A stretch of 64,000 nt of DNA from Fulvitalea axinellae (GTDB lineage: Bacteria; Bacteroidota; Bacteroidia; Cytophagales; Cyclobacteriaceae). Shown in pieces: positions 35,567 to 44,083 of this stretch. Numbering within the stretch: the first letter of the stretch is position 1; every line of letters starts with the position of its first letter. Both the position numbers and the translations under genes were made by a program. Under the pieces are notes generated by a model. That model was not told where the DNA came from. It did no database searches and saw only the letters and a program-made list of their open reading frames with translations. The DNA is taken from assembly GCF_036492835.1 (NCBI RefSeq), contig NZ_AP025316.1, positions 248,001 through 312,000 on the forward strand, given 5' to 3'.

Positions 35567-35825
35567 TTTCCCACGATCCAGATTCAATAAGATTTTTCGC
35601 TCTAATCTTTACCCAAAGCTTTTTTAAACATGCAGAAATAGCTTTGGATTGGTTAGGGCCTTTTATTTTTTAATAAAACAACAACGACTACCTATCCGTA
35701 ACGGCTATTCTTATGGTTTAAAGTAGTTTGTCTTATTTTATATAGTTTTATATAGTTTTCAGTTGATTTTTATTACCCCTAACCAATTGATATTCAGAAG
35801 GAAAGAGCTGGTTTTTTTTGCCTGA

Positions 35826-36049
35826 TGTATACTAATTAGTAACAAATCGTATACTGATTAGTAACGGTTTGCATACTAAACAGTAACATAAAGCCTACCG
35901 ATTAGTAACGGGTGGTATACTTTTGAGTAACTTTTTGTAACCGATGAGTAACATGATTTTTGAATGCATACCTTTTAGTAACGTATTACACACCAATGAG
36001 TAACAAATGTCTCCAGTAAGCCCTTATTAAGTACACTTACTAGTAACAT
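35826..36049 (+). repeat. Iteron array (nine AGTAAC-cored direct repeats)
   Basis: Core AGTAAC occurs at 35838, 35860, 35882, 35904, 35926, 35947, 35977, 35999 and 36042. The first five are exactly 22 bp apart (two helical turns), then 21, 30, 22 and 43. The 5' flank is TATACT or ATACC and four to five more bases, so the unit resembles TATACTnATTAGTAAC. Direct repeats in phase beside a Rep_3-type gene are initiator binding sites and control copy number. They are not a CRISPR array: units are contiguous and degenerate. Confidence 0.85.
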
Positions 36050-36102
36050 AAATCCCTTTTTACTACCTTTAAACAATAAGAACCACCCTAGGAACAGCTA
36101 TT

Positions 36103-36157
36103 CGTTACTTTTAGGTGGCTCTTTTTGCTCTCACGAATAATCCCGTTACTAAAAGGT
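36103..36157 (-). promoter_or_regulatory. Inverted iteron copies before rep (probable autoregulation operator)
   Basis: The GTTACT at 36104-36109 and 36145-36150 are iteron cores in reverse orientation. The second, with its flank (CGTTACTAAAAGGT, 36144-36157), is an exact reverse complement of the 14-nt ACCTTTTAGTAACG in the seventh iteron (35970-35983). Inverted iteron-like operators just before the initiator gene are known for Rep_3-type plasmids, where they repress rep. A partial hairpin (AACCACCCTA / TTAGGTGG) overlaps the first site. Confidence 0.7.
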
Positions 36158-36166
36158 GTACCGTTT

Positions 36167-37621
36167 ATGAGCTCGGATGAAATCACAGAGTCATTCAATT
36201 ATAAAATCGTCAAAGACAATAAGATAATTAATGCCAGAGAGAGCTTTACCTTGCTCCAACAGCGCATTATACTGCTTATGTGCGCCAGAATAGGCTATGA
36301 CGATACCGAAATGAACGAATACCATGTACCGATTAGGGAAGTTTTAGGAATCCCCGAAGGCAAACCGATCGGTGGTGGGTATGACAGAGTTAGGAAAGCA
36401 GCGCAAGGCCTGGCGCACAGCGCGATTGATATTGAGGAAGGTGACAGGTGGGCAAGTTACTCATTTGTTACAGTTGCGAAAGGCGAGAAAGGAAAGGACT
36501 TCGTTACTATTAAGTTCTCTCAAGAAATGAAACCTTTCTTTCTGAAACTTAAGAGTAACTATACGTATTATCTTCTCAAACACGTATACAACTTCAGCAG
36601 GTCAAGATTCTCTTTGAGGATTTATGAGCTTCTGATTCAGTATTTTCCCCGAATTCCGAAGAGGACTTTCAAATTGGAAAAATTGAAGGACTTGCTTTAT
36701 GTGAAAGGAAGCTATTCCAGATTTTCGGCTTTCAGAACGAAAGTGCTGGAACCGGCGATTTCTGAAATCAACGAGAAGTCCGATATTTTTGTCACTTACG
36801 AATTCAAAAGGGAAAAAAGGAAATATACCGACATTACATTTTTTGTGGTGAAAGGCGAGCATTACAAAGCTCAGGAAGACGGTAATAAAGTTGAGATTCC
36901 TGAAAAGCTCTCCTCTGAATCTCAAACTGAAAAAACGGCGACAAAAAAAGCTTCGGCAGAAAAGACTCAAAAGAACAAGGTTTCGGAATCGCAAACCAGT
37001 ATTGATTTCAATCAGAAACAACCAGAAGTAAGCCAAGCGAAAAAGCCTCATGAAAACCAGAAACGCCAACATGAATCCCAAGCTCCGCAAGCTGAGAAAG
37101 TAGGGAACGATTGGTTGGCCCCTACCCTATTTTCCGGGATGGTTCAGAAATACGGAGAGGGCTTGGTAAGATATACCATCGACCGTATAAACGAGAAGCC
37201 GAATGTCAAAAGCAAATTGGGATATCTGAATAAGGCTTTGTTGGAAGGGTATTACCGTAACGAGTATGAGGATTTCGCCAGAAAAGATCAGCTGAAAAGG
37301 GCGATGGATCGTAAGAAGACTTTGGAGGAACAGAGGAAAAGCATCGAGTCGGAATTTCATGAACATTATGAAAACGCCAAAATATCTATACTCAAAGAAC
37401 ATGATACGGAAGATGAAAGATTCGAGTATATGAGTTTGGTGGAATTTACTGATGAATACACTTTCGAAAGACGCTATTTGGAGGAATGGCGAAAAAGTTC
37501 CCCTTCTGAAGAAGCGAGAAAGTTTTACGGAAAATGGCTTTTGAAAAAATATGGAACGAAAGAGGACCACGATCTAAAAGCCTTCGCTTTGACAGTTCAT
37601 GATTTTAAGAACTGGAAATAG
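36167..37621 (+). CDS. Rep_3-type (RepB) plasmid replication initiator
   Basis: 484 residues from ATG 36167; an earlier in-frame start at 36125 would cover the operator copy at 36145 and is unlikely. Two winged-helix domains fill residues about 1-235: WH1 with NYKIVKDNKIINARESFTLLQQRIILLM and VRKAAQGLAHSAIDIE; WH2 with FSRSRFSLRIYELLIQYFP, the family-typical LKDLLYVKGSYSRFSAFRTKVLEPAISEIN and YEFKREKRKYTDITFFV. Rep_3 initiators bind iterons as monomers to open the origin. The C-terminal half is unusual: a Gln/Lys/Ser-rich linker (about 240-315) and then a helical region of about 165 residues (AMDRKKTLEEQRKSIESEFHEHYE), longer than in the classic 230-320-residue proteins. The gene runs toward parB with a palindromic terminator between. 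Confidence 0.9.
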   Translation: MSSDEITESFNYKIVKDNKIINARESFTLLQQRIILLMCARIGYDDTEMNEYHVPIREVLGIPEGKPIGGGYDRVRKAAQGLAHSAIDIEEGDRWASYSFVTVAKGEKGKDFVTIKFSQEMKPFFLKLKSNYTYYLLKHVYNFSRSRFSLRIYELLIQYFPRIPKRTFKLEKLKDLLYVKGSYSRFSAFRTKVLEPAISEINEKSDIFVTYEFKREKRKYTDITFFVVKGEHYKAQEDGNKVEIPEKLSSESQTEKTATKKASAEKTQKNKVSESQTSIDFNQKQPEVSQAKKPHENQKRQHESQAPQAEKVGNDWLAPTLFSGMVQKYGEGLVRYTIDRINEKPNVKSKLGYLNKALLEGYYRNEYEDFARKDQLKRAMDRKKTLEEQRKSIESEFHEHYENAKISILKEHDTEDERFEYMSLVEFTDEYTFERRYLEEWRKSSPSEEARKFYGKWLLKKYGTKEDHDLKAFALTVHDFKNWK

Positions 37622-37663
37622 ATAAGGAGGTATCCGATAAAGAACAGTCTAGCCGTGTAGACG

Positions 37664-37701
37664 AAAAAGGCCAAATGATATTAATATCATTTGGCCTTTT
37701 T
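37664..37701. terminator. Perfect palindromic bidirectional terminator between rep and parB
   Basis: AAAAAGGCCAAATGATATT (37664-37682) is followed directly by its reverse complement. The 38-bp palindrome gives a stem flanked by A-run and T-run, so it works in both directions for the convergent rep and parB genes. A centre of alternating AT would give a small effective loop. Confidence 0.8.
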
Positions 37702-37736
37702 AATATAAAGATATTCAGAAACGGAAAATGCTTGTT

Positions 37737-38756
37737 TTATTCGTCCTGAATATGATCTTCGATCATTTTTGCCATCAAAAGGTAAACGTCCTTAATCTTA
37801 TTCAGATTTTTCCCGCTTTCGAATTCCAACATTTTTTCAACCTTGCGTTGCTCGGACTTTAGGAAACTTGAAGGGCGTATTTGTTTATACGGTTTTGCTT
37901 TTTTCTCTGAAGTCACGCCATCTTGAAATTCAGCTAACCATTCACGATCAGATTCTTCGGCGTTATCTTCTTCGATAGTGATTTTTCCGGAGAGAAAACT
38001 TTTCACATCAGTTATCGACGGTTCTTTCTTTTGGCTATCCTGCCCGATAGCTTCTACAAATTGCTTAGCGAGCTTTACCTTTCTGGCTTTGAACATTTCT
38101 TTGAGTCCTTCGGGAAGGGTCTCGACACCCAAGTAGAAATGGTAATCGCGATTCAGTGTGGCTCGGCTTACGCCAAATTCTGAAGCGGTTCTGGTGAGTA
38201 AATCTCCGTCGTTATTCAAAGTCTCAAAATGAGACTTTGATTCTGTTGTCGTCTCATTATTCAAAGTCTCATTTTGAGACTTTGATTTTCTTCCGGCACC
38301 GGCGCGCTCCCCTCCCGCTCCGTTTTTCAGGCCAGCATATTTTAATCCTCTAAAGAAACTTACTTGCCACTTCACAAGATTTCGCTTGCCCATTTGCAAG
38401 TCGATCATATAGCGCTTTACAGAATCGACGCCGTCGAACTCCAGCTCTTTTACGGGGAAATCCAGCCCGTGTCGTTGAGCAATCTCGAAACGGTTGTGAC
38501 CGTCGAGAAGTACCGGGGCCTCTTTTGGCCGTTTCCAAACACTCAACGGATCGATGATGCCTTCTCTTACTACGTTATCTTCGAGTTTCCGCTTCTCTTG
38601 TTTTGAAAGTCTAGGCAGAAGGTCCTGAAGTTCGGGAAGAATAACGAAGTGGGTGTTTTCAGCCGTGAAACGTCTTCCTCCGGACATGCCCACGGCGTTG
38701 ACGAAGTTGTTTTGTTGTTTCGTCTTTACTTTGCTTTTGTTGAATTTCATCGCCAT
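37737..38756 (-). CDS. parB: ParB-family partition protein (CTPase/nuclease-like N-domain)
   Basis: 339 residues. N-terminal ParB/Sulfiredoxin-type domain (about 30-115): LSKQEKRKLEDNVVREGIIDPLSVW, then the phosphate-contact motif VLLDGHNRFEIAQRHG. The central HTH region (about 180-215) is LLTRTASEFGVSRATLNRDYHFY. A C-terminal helical region (KKAKPYKQIRPSSFLKSEQRKVEKMLEF) likely dimerises. ParB loads on parS and, with ParA, segregates the replicon. Between the domains (about 155-185) the peptide ETLNN occurs twice; the DNA there is the candidate parS pair at 38216-38285. It starts 13 nt after the ParA stop, forming a parAB operon. Confidence 0.87.
   Translation of the reverse strand: MAMKFNKSKVKTKQQNNFVNAVGMSGGRRFTAENTHFVILPELQDLLPRLSKQEKRKLEDNVVREGIIDPLSVWKRPKEAPVLLDGHNRFEIAQRHGLDFPVKELEFDGVDSVKRYMIDLQMGKRNLVKWQVSFFRGLKYAGLKNGAGGERAGAGRKSKSQNETLNNETTTESKSHFETLNNDGDLLTRTASEFGVSRATLNRDYHFYLGVETLPEGLKEMFKARKVKLAKQFVEAIGQDSQKKEPSITDVKSFLSGKITIEEDNAEESDREWLAEFQDGVTSEKKAKPYKQIRPSSFLKSEQRKVEKMLEFESGKNLNKIKDVYLLMAKMIEDHIQDE
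38216..38240. repeat. Candidate parS palindrome, copy 1 (inside parB)
   Basis: TCAAAGTCTCA (38216-38226), spacer AAA, TGAGACTTTGA (38230-38240): perfect 11-bp arms. It matches the arms of the two other copies at 38261-38285 and 40127-40159. Lies within the parB coding sequence, in frame. Confidence 0.65.
38261..38285. repeat. Candidate parS palindrome, copy 2 (inside parB)
   Basis: TCAAAGTCTCA (38261-38271), spacer TTT, TGAGACTTTGA (38275-38285). Same arms as copy 1, centre on the other strand. Distance to copy 1 is 45 bp (start to start). A half-site GTCTCATTA lies in between at about 38251. Confidence 0.65.
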
Positions 38757-38769
38757 AGTACTCTACCGT

Positions 38770-39690
38770 TTAGTCTTCCAATAATTCGTCAGTAAGTTCT
38801 AGATACGCCTTTACGGCCGCGTTTTTCCGATCCATTTCGAAAATGCTTACGTTCATGGCCACCGCTTGTTGTACTGCGGTGAGTAACGGAATCGAAGCAT
38901 CGAACAGTAATTCTCCGTAGCGTTCACGAAGGATTTCGGCGTACATTTTTTGTACGCTTGTGTTTTGGTACTGAGTGATCAGGATGCCGCCGACTCTCGG
39001 CTTGTGATCGAATTTTTCGCCTACACTTTCCACCAGACGGAAAACCTTGTTGAGGCCTTCTACTGAGTTTTTCTGGGCTTGGGTAGGAATCAAGACCTCA
39101 TCCGAAGCGATGACTGCATTACCGGTAAAGATACCGAGACTAGGGGCGGTGTCCAGCAATATGAAATCATAGGTTTCTTTGTACGGGCGAAGGATGTCAC
39201 GGACGCGTGTCCACTGGTCATATTCACCGACTAATTCCTCTTGGGCTTCGTCAAGTTCCATGTTACATGGAATCAACTGTAAGTTGTCCTGAATGTCTAT
39301 CGGGTGCATGCCAGGGCTCAGGATATGGAAGGCCGAGTCCTCAACGCCACAGTTAGCTGTCAGGTTGGACTGATTATCCAAATCAATCATCAGTGTCTTA
39401 AAACCCAATTCGGCGAGGCGAATCCCAAGAGAATGTACAGTAGTCGTTTTTGAAACCCCTCCTTTGTTGTTGACTATAGCCAAAGTTCTGCAGAGGTAAG
39501 CCTCCTTGTCAAAGCCAAGTTGCTTGAGAACCGGCAAGAGTTTGCGGATATGGTCCTTGTTCAGCTTGCGAGTGCCGTTAAGGGCTTTGGAAATGGTAGA
39601 GTGAGAAAGCCCTGCTTTTTTCTCAATCACTGAAGCTGAGATTGCGTCGTTTTCCTTGAAAAACTCAATGATGTCGTTGTTGCTGATCAT
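38770..39690 (-). CDS. parA: ParA-family partition ATPase with N-terminal HTH
   Basis: 306 residues. Residues about 8-60 form an HTH of the XRE/LacI-like kind (SASVIEKKAGLSHSTISKAL), as in plasmid type Ia ParA proteins that repress their own operon. Then the deviant Walker A motif NNKGGVSKTTT (about 71-81), switch region TLMIDLDNQSNLT and Walker B-like FILLDTAPSLGIFTGNA. ParA forms ATP-dependent filaments or gradients on the nucleoid and moves ParB-parS complexes. The HTH and the parAB order point to plasmid-borne partition. Upstream is an 857-bp gap with the third parS-like palindrome. Confidence 0.93.
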   Translation of the reverse strand: MISNNDIIEFFKENDAISASVIEKKAGLSHSTISKALNGTRKLNKDHIRKLLPVLKQLGFDKEAYLCRTLAIVNNKGGVSKTTTVHSLGIRLAELGFKTLMIDLDNQSNLTANCGVEDSAFHILSPGMHPIDIQDNLQLIPCNMELDEAQEELVGEYDQWTRVRDILRPYKETYDFILLDTAPSLGIFTGNAVIASDEVLIPTQAQKNSVEGLNKVFRLVESVGEKFDHKPRVGGILITQYQNTSVQKMYAEILRERYGELLFDASIPLLTAVQQAVAMNVSIFEMDRKNAAVKAYLELTDELLED

Positions 39691-40126
39691 GTCACGAAAC
39701 GGTTAAGATAAGGCTTGTGCCCTGAATACCGCGGTGCTCAAAAAATATTGGCTACGCTGAATTTGGGCGAATTTTCAGGTTGCGGATAAATTGACCGTAG
39801 GGGAAAAGTCGTGCAAAAGAGCGATTGTCCGCAAATATCCTGTTCTATTGTTATGATGTCTTAAAGTTATGGCTTGTTTATTCAATTGACAAGTGTATTA
39901 GGGGTTATTTTAGAATGAAAGTCTAATAGGTTAGACTTTGTGTGATTTGGGTTGTGAAAATTGATTTGTTAGGCTAAAAGTGATATTCTGTTGCTATGAT
40001 TGACGATTTAGATACCAGTTAAGGAACGCTCATTTGACTCTAGATTACCTTGATTGTGTTTAGGATTGAAATATTTCTGGTCGAATTACGGGTTTTTCAA
40101 TAATTGAGGATAAACGAAAAGGCCGG

Positions 40127-40159
40127 ATAATCAAAGTCTCATTTTGAGACTTTGATTAT
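40127..40159. repeat. Candidate parS palindrome, copy 3 (extended)
   Basis: ATAATCAAAGTCTCA (40127-40141), spacer TTT, TGAGACTTTGATTAT (40145-40159): perfect 15-bp arms, longer than copies 1 and 2, which share the inner 11 bp. It lies about 440 bp upstream of parA in non-coding DNA. No T-run follows, so it is not a terminator. Confidence 0.7.
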
Positions 40160-40366
40160 ATAGGGTTTTCTGAAGAGGGAATTGCCGAGTATGAGCATTG
40201 TCAAATATAGTTTGTAGTTCAGTCTTCCTCATTTGATTGTGATAATCAGGCCTTAAAATTCAATCGTTTATTTGCTGATTTTCCGTCTTCTATTTGGGTA
40301 AATAGTGATTGATTTATAGAAGATTAATAAGTTGGGTTCTGACTTTTTTTAAGGATCTACAGAAGT

Positions 40367-40374
40367 TACCTTTG
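40367..40374 (+). promoter_or_regulatory. Possible -7 element (TACCTTTG) for the phosphonate operon
   Basis: Exact TAnnTTTG match, 174 nt before the aepX ATG. No good TTTG box at -33. If used, it gives a long leader of about 165 nt that contains the hairpin GTTTAAATTA (40440-40449) / TAATTTAAAC (40460-40469). Confidence 0.4.
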
Positions 40375-40439
40375 TGTTTCGTATTTTAAAAAAAGCTCCA
40401 TATGATGAGGTTTGTATAACCCCGAGGCGCATGGTACTA

Positions 40440-40469
40440 GTTTAAATTATGAGAACCCGTAATTTAAAC
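40440..40469 (+). other. Leader hairpin of the phosphonate operon
   Basis: Perfect 10-bp arms GTTTAAATTA and TAATTTAAAC with a 10-nt loop, 79 nt upstream of aepX. No T-run, so it is likely an mRNA structure or operator rather than a terminator. Confidence 0.35.
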
Positions 40470-40547
40470 CAATAAGTCCTTTCTATTCAATAGACAATAA
40501 ATACTTGAGCCAGTTGGTCTTCCAACATATCGAGAAATCAATAAAAG

Positions 40548-41849
40548 ATGAAAAAAACAGTTTACGTGGGAATGTCTGCCGACATTATCCATCCCGGTCA
40601 CCTGAATATAATTAAAGAAGCCTCAAGGTTAGGTGTTGTTACCGTAGGAGTCTTAACCGACGAAGCTATCGCAAGTTATAAGCGTCTCCCGTACCTTGAT
40701 TTTGAGCAACGAAGGATGATTGTTGAAAATCTGAAGGGTGTTGAGAAAGTAATACCTCAAACCACTTTGGACTATGTGCCGAATTTAGAGCTGGAAAAGC
40801 CTGATTTTGTTGTTCATGGCGATGACTGGAAGGAAGGCGTCCAGAAGGAAACAAGACAAAGAGTTGTTGATACCATCTCAAAGTGGGGAGGGAAAGTTGT
40901 AGATATTCCTTATACTAAAGGAATCTCGTCTACTAGATTGAACGAAAAAGTGAAATCAATCGGAACAACCCCTGAGATAAGAATGAAAAGGTTACGCAGG
41001 CTCATTCAGGCGAAACCTATCGTGAGGATTCTCGAGTCCCATAGTGGGCTTACGGGACTTATAGCTGAAAATGCCAAGATTAACGTAAATGGTAAGGATA
41101 TCGAGTTTGACGGTATGTGGTCCAGTAGCCTTACGGATTCGACATCCAAGGGAAAGCCAGATATAGAGGCCGTTGACACCACAACCAGAATGCATGGCCT
41201 TAATGATACGTTTGAGTGCACGACCAAGCCGGTGATTTACGACGGCGATACAGGTGGGAAAGTAGAACATTTTGTGTTTACCGTAAGAACCCTTGAAAGA
41301 CATGGTGTGTCTGCCATTGTAATTGAGGATAAGACAGGCTTGAAGAAGAACTCTCTGTTTGGGACCGAAGTACCGCAAGTACAGGATTCGATTGACAGTT
41401 TCTGCGCCAAGATCAGGGCCGGCAAGATGGCTCAGGTTACAGCAGATTTTATGGTTATTGCCCGCATCGAGAGTTTGATCTTGGGTAAGACTGTGGATGA
41501 CGCCTTGGAGCGGGCCGACGCGTATGTCAAAGCCGGAGCGGACGGAGTGATGATTCACAGTAAAGAAAAGTCGGGGATGGACATAAAAGAATTTTGTAAA
41601 CGATTCAGGAAGGTTGATCCAAATACCCCGATAGTGGTTGTGCCGTCCACATTTAACCATATCCCAGAGTCGGAGTTCGAGGAATGGGGCGTAAATGTTG
41701 TGATATACGCAAACCATATGTTACGGGCGGCTTATCCCGCAATGTTAAATGTGGCGAAATCGATACTGCTAAATGGCCGTTCTTACGAAGCCAATGATCA
41801 ATGTATGCCCATTAAGGAAATATTGGAACTAATACCTGGCACAAAATGA
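40548..41849 (+). CDS. aepX: Fused cytidylyltransferase / phosphoenolpyruvate mutase
   Basis: 433 residues. The N-terminal part (about 1-135) is a TagD-like nucleotidyltransferase: [16 protein letters not shown] with HxGH (about 15-18), ending in ISSTRLNEK, the family's ISxT motif. The C-terminal part (about 145-433) is PEP mutase: [33 protein letters not shown] and the conserved [15 protein letters not shown] mutase makes phosphonopyruvate, the entry step of nearly all C-P compounds; the fused cytidylyltransferase probably activates the final phosphonate with CTP for transfer to a glycan. Overlaps the next gene by 4 nt. The same type of fusion occurs in Bacteroidota capsule loci, where it is called aepX. 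Confidence 0.9.
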   Translation: MKKTVYVGMSADIIHPGHLNIIKEASRLGVVTVGVLTDEAIASYKRLPYLDFEQRRMIVENLKGVEKVIPQTTLDYVPNLELEKPDFVVHGDDWKEGVQKETRQRVVDTISKWGGKVVDIPYTKGISSTRLNEKVKSIGTTPEIRMKRLRRLIQAKPIVRILESHSGLTGLIAENAKINVNGKDIEFDGMWSSSLTDSTSKGKPDIEAVDTTTRMHGLNDTFECTTKPVIYDGDTGGKVEHFVFTVRTLERHGVSAIVIEDKTGLKKNSLFGTEVPQVQDSIDSFCAKIRAGKMAQVTADFMVIARIESLILGKTVDDALERADAYVKAGADGVMIHSKEKSGMDIKEFCKRFRKVDPNTPIVVVPSTFNHIPESEFEEWGVNVVIYANHMLRAAYPAMLNVAKSILLNGRSYEANDQCMPIKEILELIPGTK

Positions 41850-42973
41850 TAAATGTAGCGTCTTTTTATAACTGCCTCCTAAATCAGGGGGTAGAGTTTT
41901 TTACCGGGGTCCCAGATTCGTTACTTAAGAATATTTGCGCTTACATAAAGGACCATACCGTACCGGAGCGGAACATTATTGCGGCAAATGAGGGGGCTTC
42001 GGTGGCGCTTGCGGCGGGCTACCATATGGCTACCGGTAATATCCCGATGGTTTATCTGCAAAATTCGGGGTTGGGAAACACCGTGAACCCTTTACTTTCT
42101 TTAGCTGACGAGGATGTCTACAAGATTCCGATGCTATTGATGGTAGGTTGGAGAGGGGAGCCAGGGGGTAAGGATGAGCCCCAACACGTAAAACAAGGTA
42201 AAGTCACGCTTGACCTCCTTGATGCGATGGGGGTGCCTTATAAGGTTTTGGAACAAGACTCTTCAAAGGCGGAGATTCAAATCTCGGAATTGGTTGATTC
42301 CATTAAAGCGACAGGAATCCCTCATGCGCTCGTAATCAAAAAATCTACTTTTTCCGATTACAAGCTGAAAAGCTTGGAGGAGGCGTGTGCGTTATCCATG
42401 AGCCGGGAGTCCGCGATGAAGCTAGTCGTAGACAGGTTGTCACCTGACGATGTTGTTGTTTCCACAACGGGTAAATTGTCTCGTGAATTATTCGAATACA
42501 GGGAGGCTTTAGGACAAGGCCACGAGAAGGATTTCCTGACGGTCGGGTCAATGGGGCATTGCTCGGCCATCGCGTTGGGTATTGCCTTGGAAAAACCGGA
42601 ACGCGCGGTGTACTGTTTTGACGGTGACGGAGCGGTGATTATGCACGCCGGAAACATGGCGACTGTTGGCTCCCTTTCCCCTAGCAATTACAGGCATATT
42701 GTTTTTAATAACGGAGCCCATGAGTCGGTAGGTGGACAACCCACCGTTGGGTTTGAGATTAGTATTCCGGAAATGGCTTTAGCGTCCTGCTACAAGAGGG
42801 CTTTCTCGGTAGAGACAGAGACGGAATTGGTAGAGGCTTTGGAAGAGAGTGGGGATATTGCGGGTCCGGTACTGATTGAGATAAAAGTGAAAATCGATTC
42901 GCGTAAGGACTTGGGAAGACCTACGAGCTCCCCAAAGGAGAATAAGGATCTTTTCATGAAGTTTATTCGGTAG
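41846..42973 (+). CDS. aepY: Phosphonopyruvate decarboxylase
   Basis: 375 residues. A TPP-dependent enzyme: the N-terminal pyrimidine-binding part has [17 protein letters not shown] (Glu at about 48) and [16 protein letters not shown]; the C-terminal part has the TPP motif [20 protein letters not shown] ending in [13 protein letters not shown] (about 256-300). This double pattern is that of phosphonopyruvate decarboxylases, which convert phosphonopyruvate to phosphonoacetaldehyde and pull the unfavourable mutase reaction forward. ATG overlaps the stop of aepX (ATGA), and the next gene starts at the base following this stop, so the three genes are translationally coupled. Confidence 0.92.
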   Translation: MINVASFYNCLLNQGVEFFTGVPDSLLKNICAYIKDHTVPERNIIAANEGASVALAAGYHMATGNIPMVYLQNSGLGNTVNPLLSLADEDVYKIPMLLMVGWRGEPGGKDEPQHVKQGKVTLDLLDAMGVPYKVLEQDSSKAEIQISELVDSIKATGIPHALVIKKSTFSDYKLKSLEEACALSMSRESAMKLVVDRLSPDDVVVSTTGKLSRELFEYREALGQGHEKDFLTVGSMGHCSAIALGIALEKPERAVYCFDGDGAVIMHAGNMATVGSLSPSNYRHIVFNNGAHESVGGQPTVGFEISIPEMALASCYKRAFSVETETELVEALEESGDIAGPVLIEIKVKIDSRKDLGRPTSSPKENKDLFMKFIR

Positions 42974-44083
42974 ATGGAGCAAATAAGTGTAGTTGAACGA
43001 GGAGCCATCAGGTTTTTGGGCGAGTACCTTGACAGGTATTCGCCTAAGAACATTTTTTTGGTGACTGGGCAAAAATCATTTGAGGTCTCAGGCGCAAAGG
43101 CCAAGCTAGACGCAATACTATCAAAGTATAACGTACGCCGTTTTTCTGATTTTGAGACCAATCCTAAAATCGAGGATATTGAAAAAGGGTTGGCTATACT
43201 GGGCCTGGGTGAATATGATTTGGTGGTGGCAATAGGAGGCGGAAGCGTGATTGACGTTGCTAAGATGATCAGTTTTTTTGCGGGAAGCGAAGGGGATATT
43301 GTTGGTGGCGAATATAAGGAAGGCACTAGACTCCCTTTAGTCGCCATCCCCACTACCGCAGGCACTGGTAGCGAAGCGACACACTTTGCGGTCGTCTACA
43401 AAAACGGCGTTAAGTACTCTGTGGCAAATGAGAAAATGTTGCCGGAGGTGGCTATCGTGGATTCGGAGCTTTCTTATAATGCCCCGGAATATTTGGGGGC
43501 TTGTGCCGGTTTCGACGCGCTTTCCCAGGCAATGGAAGCGTTTTGGAATGTCAATTCCACCGAGGAGTCGGACCAATATTCCGAGGAGTCGATGAGGCTT
43601 TTGCGTGATAATCTGGTTTTGGCTGTTCGGAATAATTCGAACGATTCCAAAGACTTGGTTTCGAAAGCGTCTTTTTTGGCGGGGAAAGCGATCAACATAA
43701 CCAAGACAACGGCGGCCCATGCGATGTCCTATCCTTTCTCGATCCATTATGGGTACCCTCACGGGCATGCCGTGGCTTTGATATTACCCGAATTGGTCCC
43801 GTATAATTACGAGGTGGCTGAAACTTCGCTGAACGACCCTCGAGGAGTCGGCTATGTTAAGGCTAAGATTGACCGGATGGTCAATATCCTTGGGTGCGAG
43901 TCTGTGGCGGGGTTAAAGGATTGGTTGGAAAACGTTAAGAGATATCTTGGCCTAACCTTGAAAGAAGGGGAAGTAGACCAAAACCTCCTGTTGCGGGGGG
44001 TGAATGCGCAACGGGCTAAGAATAATCCGAGAAAGGTTGACTTTCGAGAATTGTTGCGGGTATGTCTAGAAAGAGGGGGATGA
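42974..44083 (+). CDS. Iron-containing alcohol dehydrogenase, probable phosphonoacetaldehyde reductase
   Basis: 369 residues, Fe-ADH group III fold. NAD(P)-binding GGGSVIDVAKMISFFAG (about 90) and PTTAGTGSEATHFAVV (about 120-140); metal-binding residues in CAGFDALSQAMEA (Asp near 180) and TTAAHAMSYPFSIHYGYPHGHAV (His near 249 and 262-264). In this operon the substrate is most likely phosphonoacetaldehyde, which would be reduced to 2-hydroxyethylphosphonate. The other common route, an aminotransferase to 2-aminoethylphosphonate, is absent. The frame starts immediately after the decarboxylase stop. Other aldehyde substrates are possible. Confidence 0.8.
   Translation: MEQISVVERGAIRFLGEYLDRYSPKNIFLVTGQKSFEVSGAKAKLDAILSKYNVRRFSDFETNPKIEDIEKGLAILGLGEYDLVVAIGGGSVIDVAKMISFFAGSEGDIVGGEYKEGTRLPLVAIPTTAGTGSEATHFAVVYKNGVKYSVANEKMLPEVAIVDSELSYNAPEYLGACAGFDALSQAMEAFWNVNSTEESDQYSEESMRLLRDNLVLAVRNNSNDSKDLVSKASFLAGKAINITKTTAAHAMSYPFSIHYGYPHGHAVALILPELVPYNYEVAETSLNDPRGVGYVKAKIDRMVNILGCESVAGLKDWLENVKRYLGLTLKEGEVDQNLLLRGVNAQRAKNNPRKVDFRELLRVCLERGG

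Larger units (their letters stand above)
35567..36166. other. Replication origin region (AT-rich segment plus iterons)
   Basis: 600 bp without a gene. It holds an AT-rich stretch (about 35665-35775, with the repeated TTTTATATAG), bounded by inverted 11-mers ATTGGTTAGGG (35648-35658) and CCCTAACCAAT (35777-35787), then the iteron array and inverted operator sites before rep. This order is typical of iteron-controlled plasmid origins. No exact DnaA box (TTATCCACA) was found by eye. Confidence 0.75.
39691..40547. other. Intergenic region between parA and the phosphonate operon
   Basis: 857 bp between divergent genes; no credible reading frame. It contains the parS-like palindrome (40127-40159), a -7 box TACCTTTG (40367-40374) and a hairpin (40440-40469) in the likely leader of aepX. 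AT-rich overall, as expected for a region with origin and partition functions. Confidence 0.55.

Noticed and set aside
35826-36049. Repeat array considered as CRISPR
   Set aside because: Units are about 22 bp, contiguous and degenerate without unique spacers, and lie next to a Rep_3 gene; they are iterons. No cas genes are present.
36125-36166. Upstream start of the rep gene at 36125
   Set aside because: The added 14 residues lie over an inverted iteron operator, and the ATG at 36167 begins at the normal N-terminus of the first winged helix.
40127-40159. Palindrome considered as an intrinsic terminator
   Set aside because: It is not followed by a T-run, is not close behind any gene, and its arms match the two palindromes inside parB.
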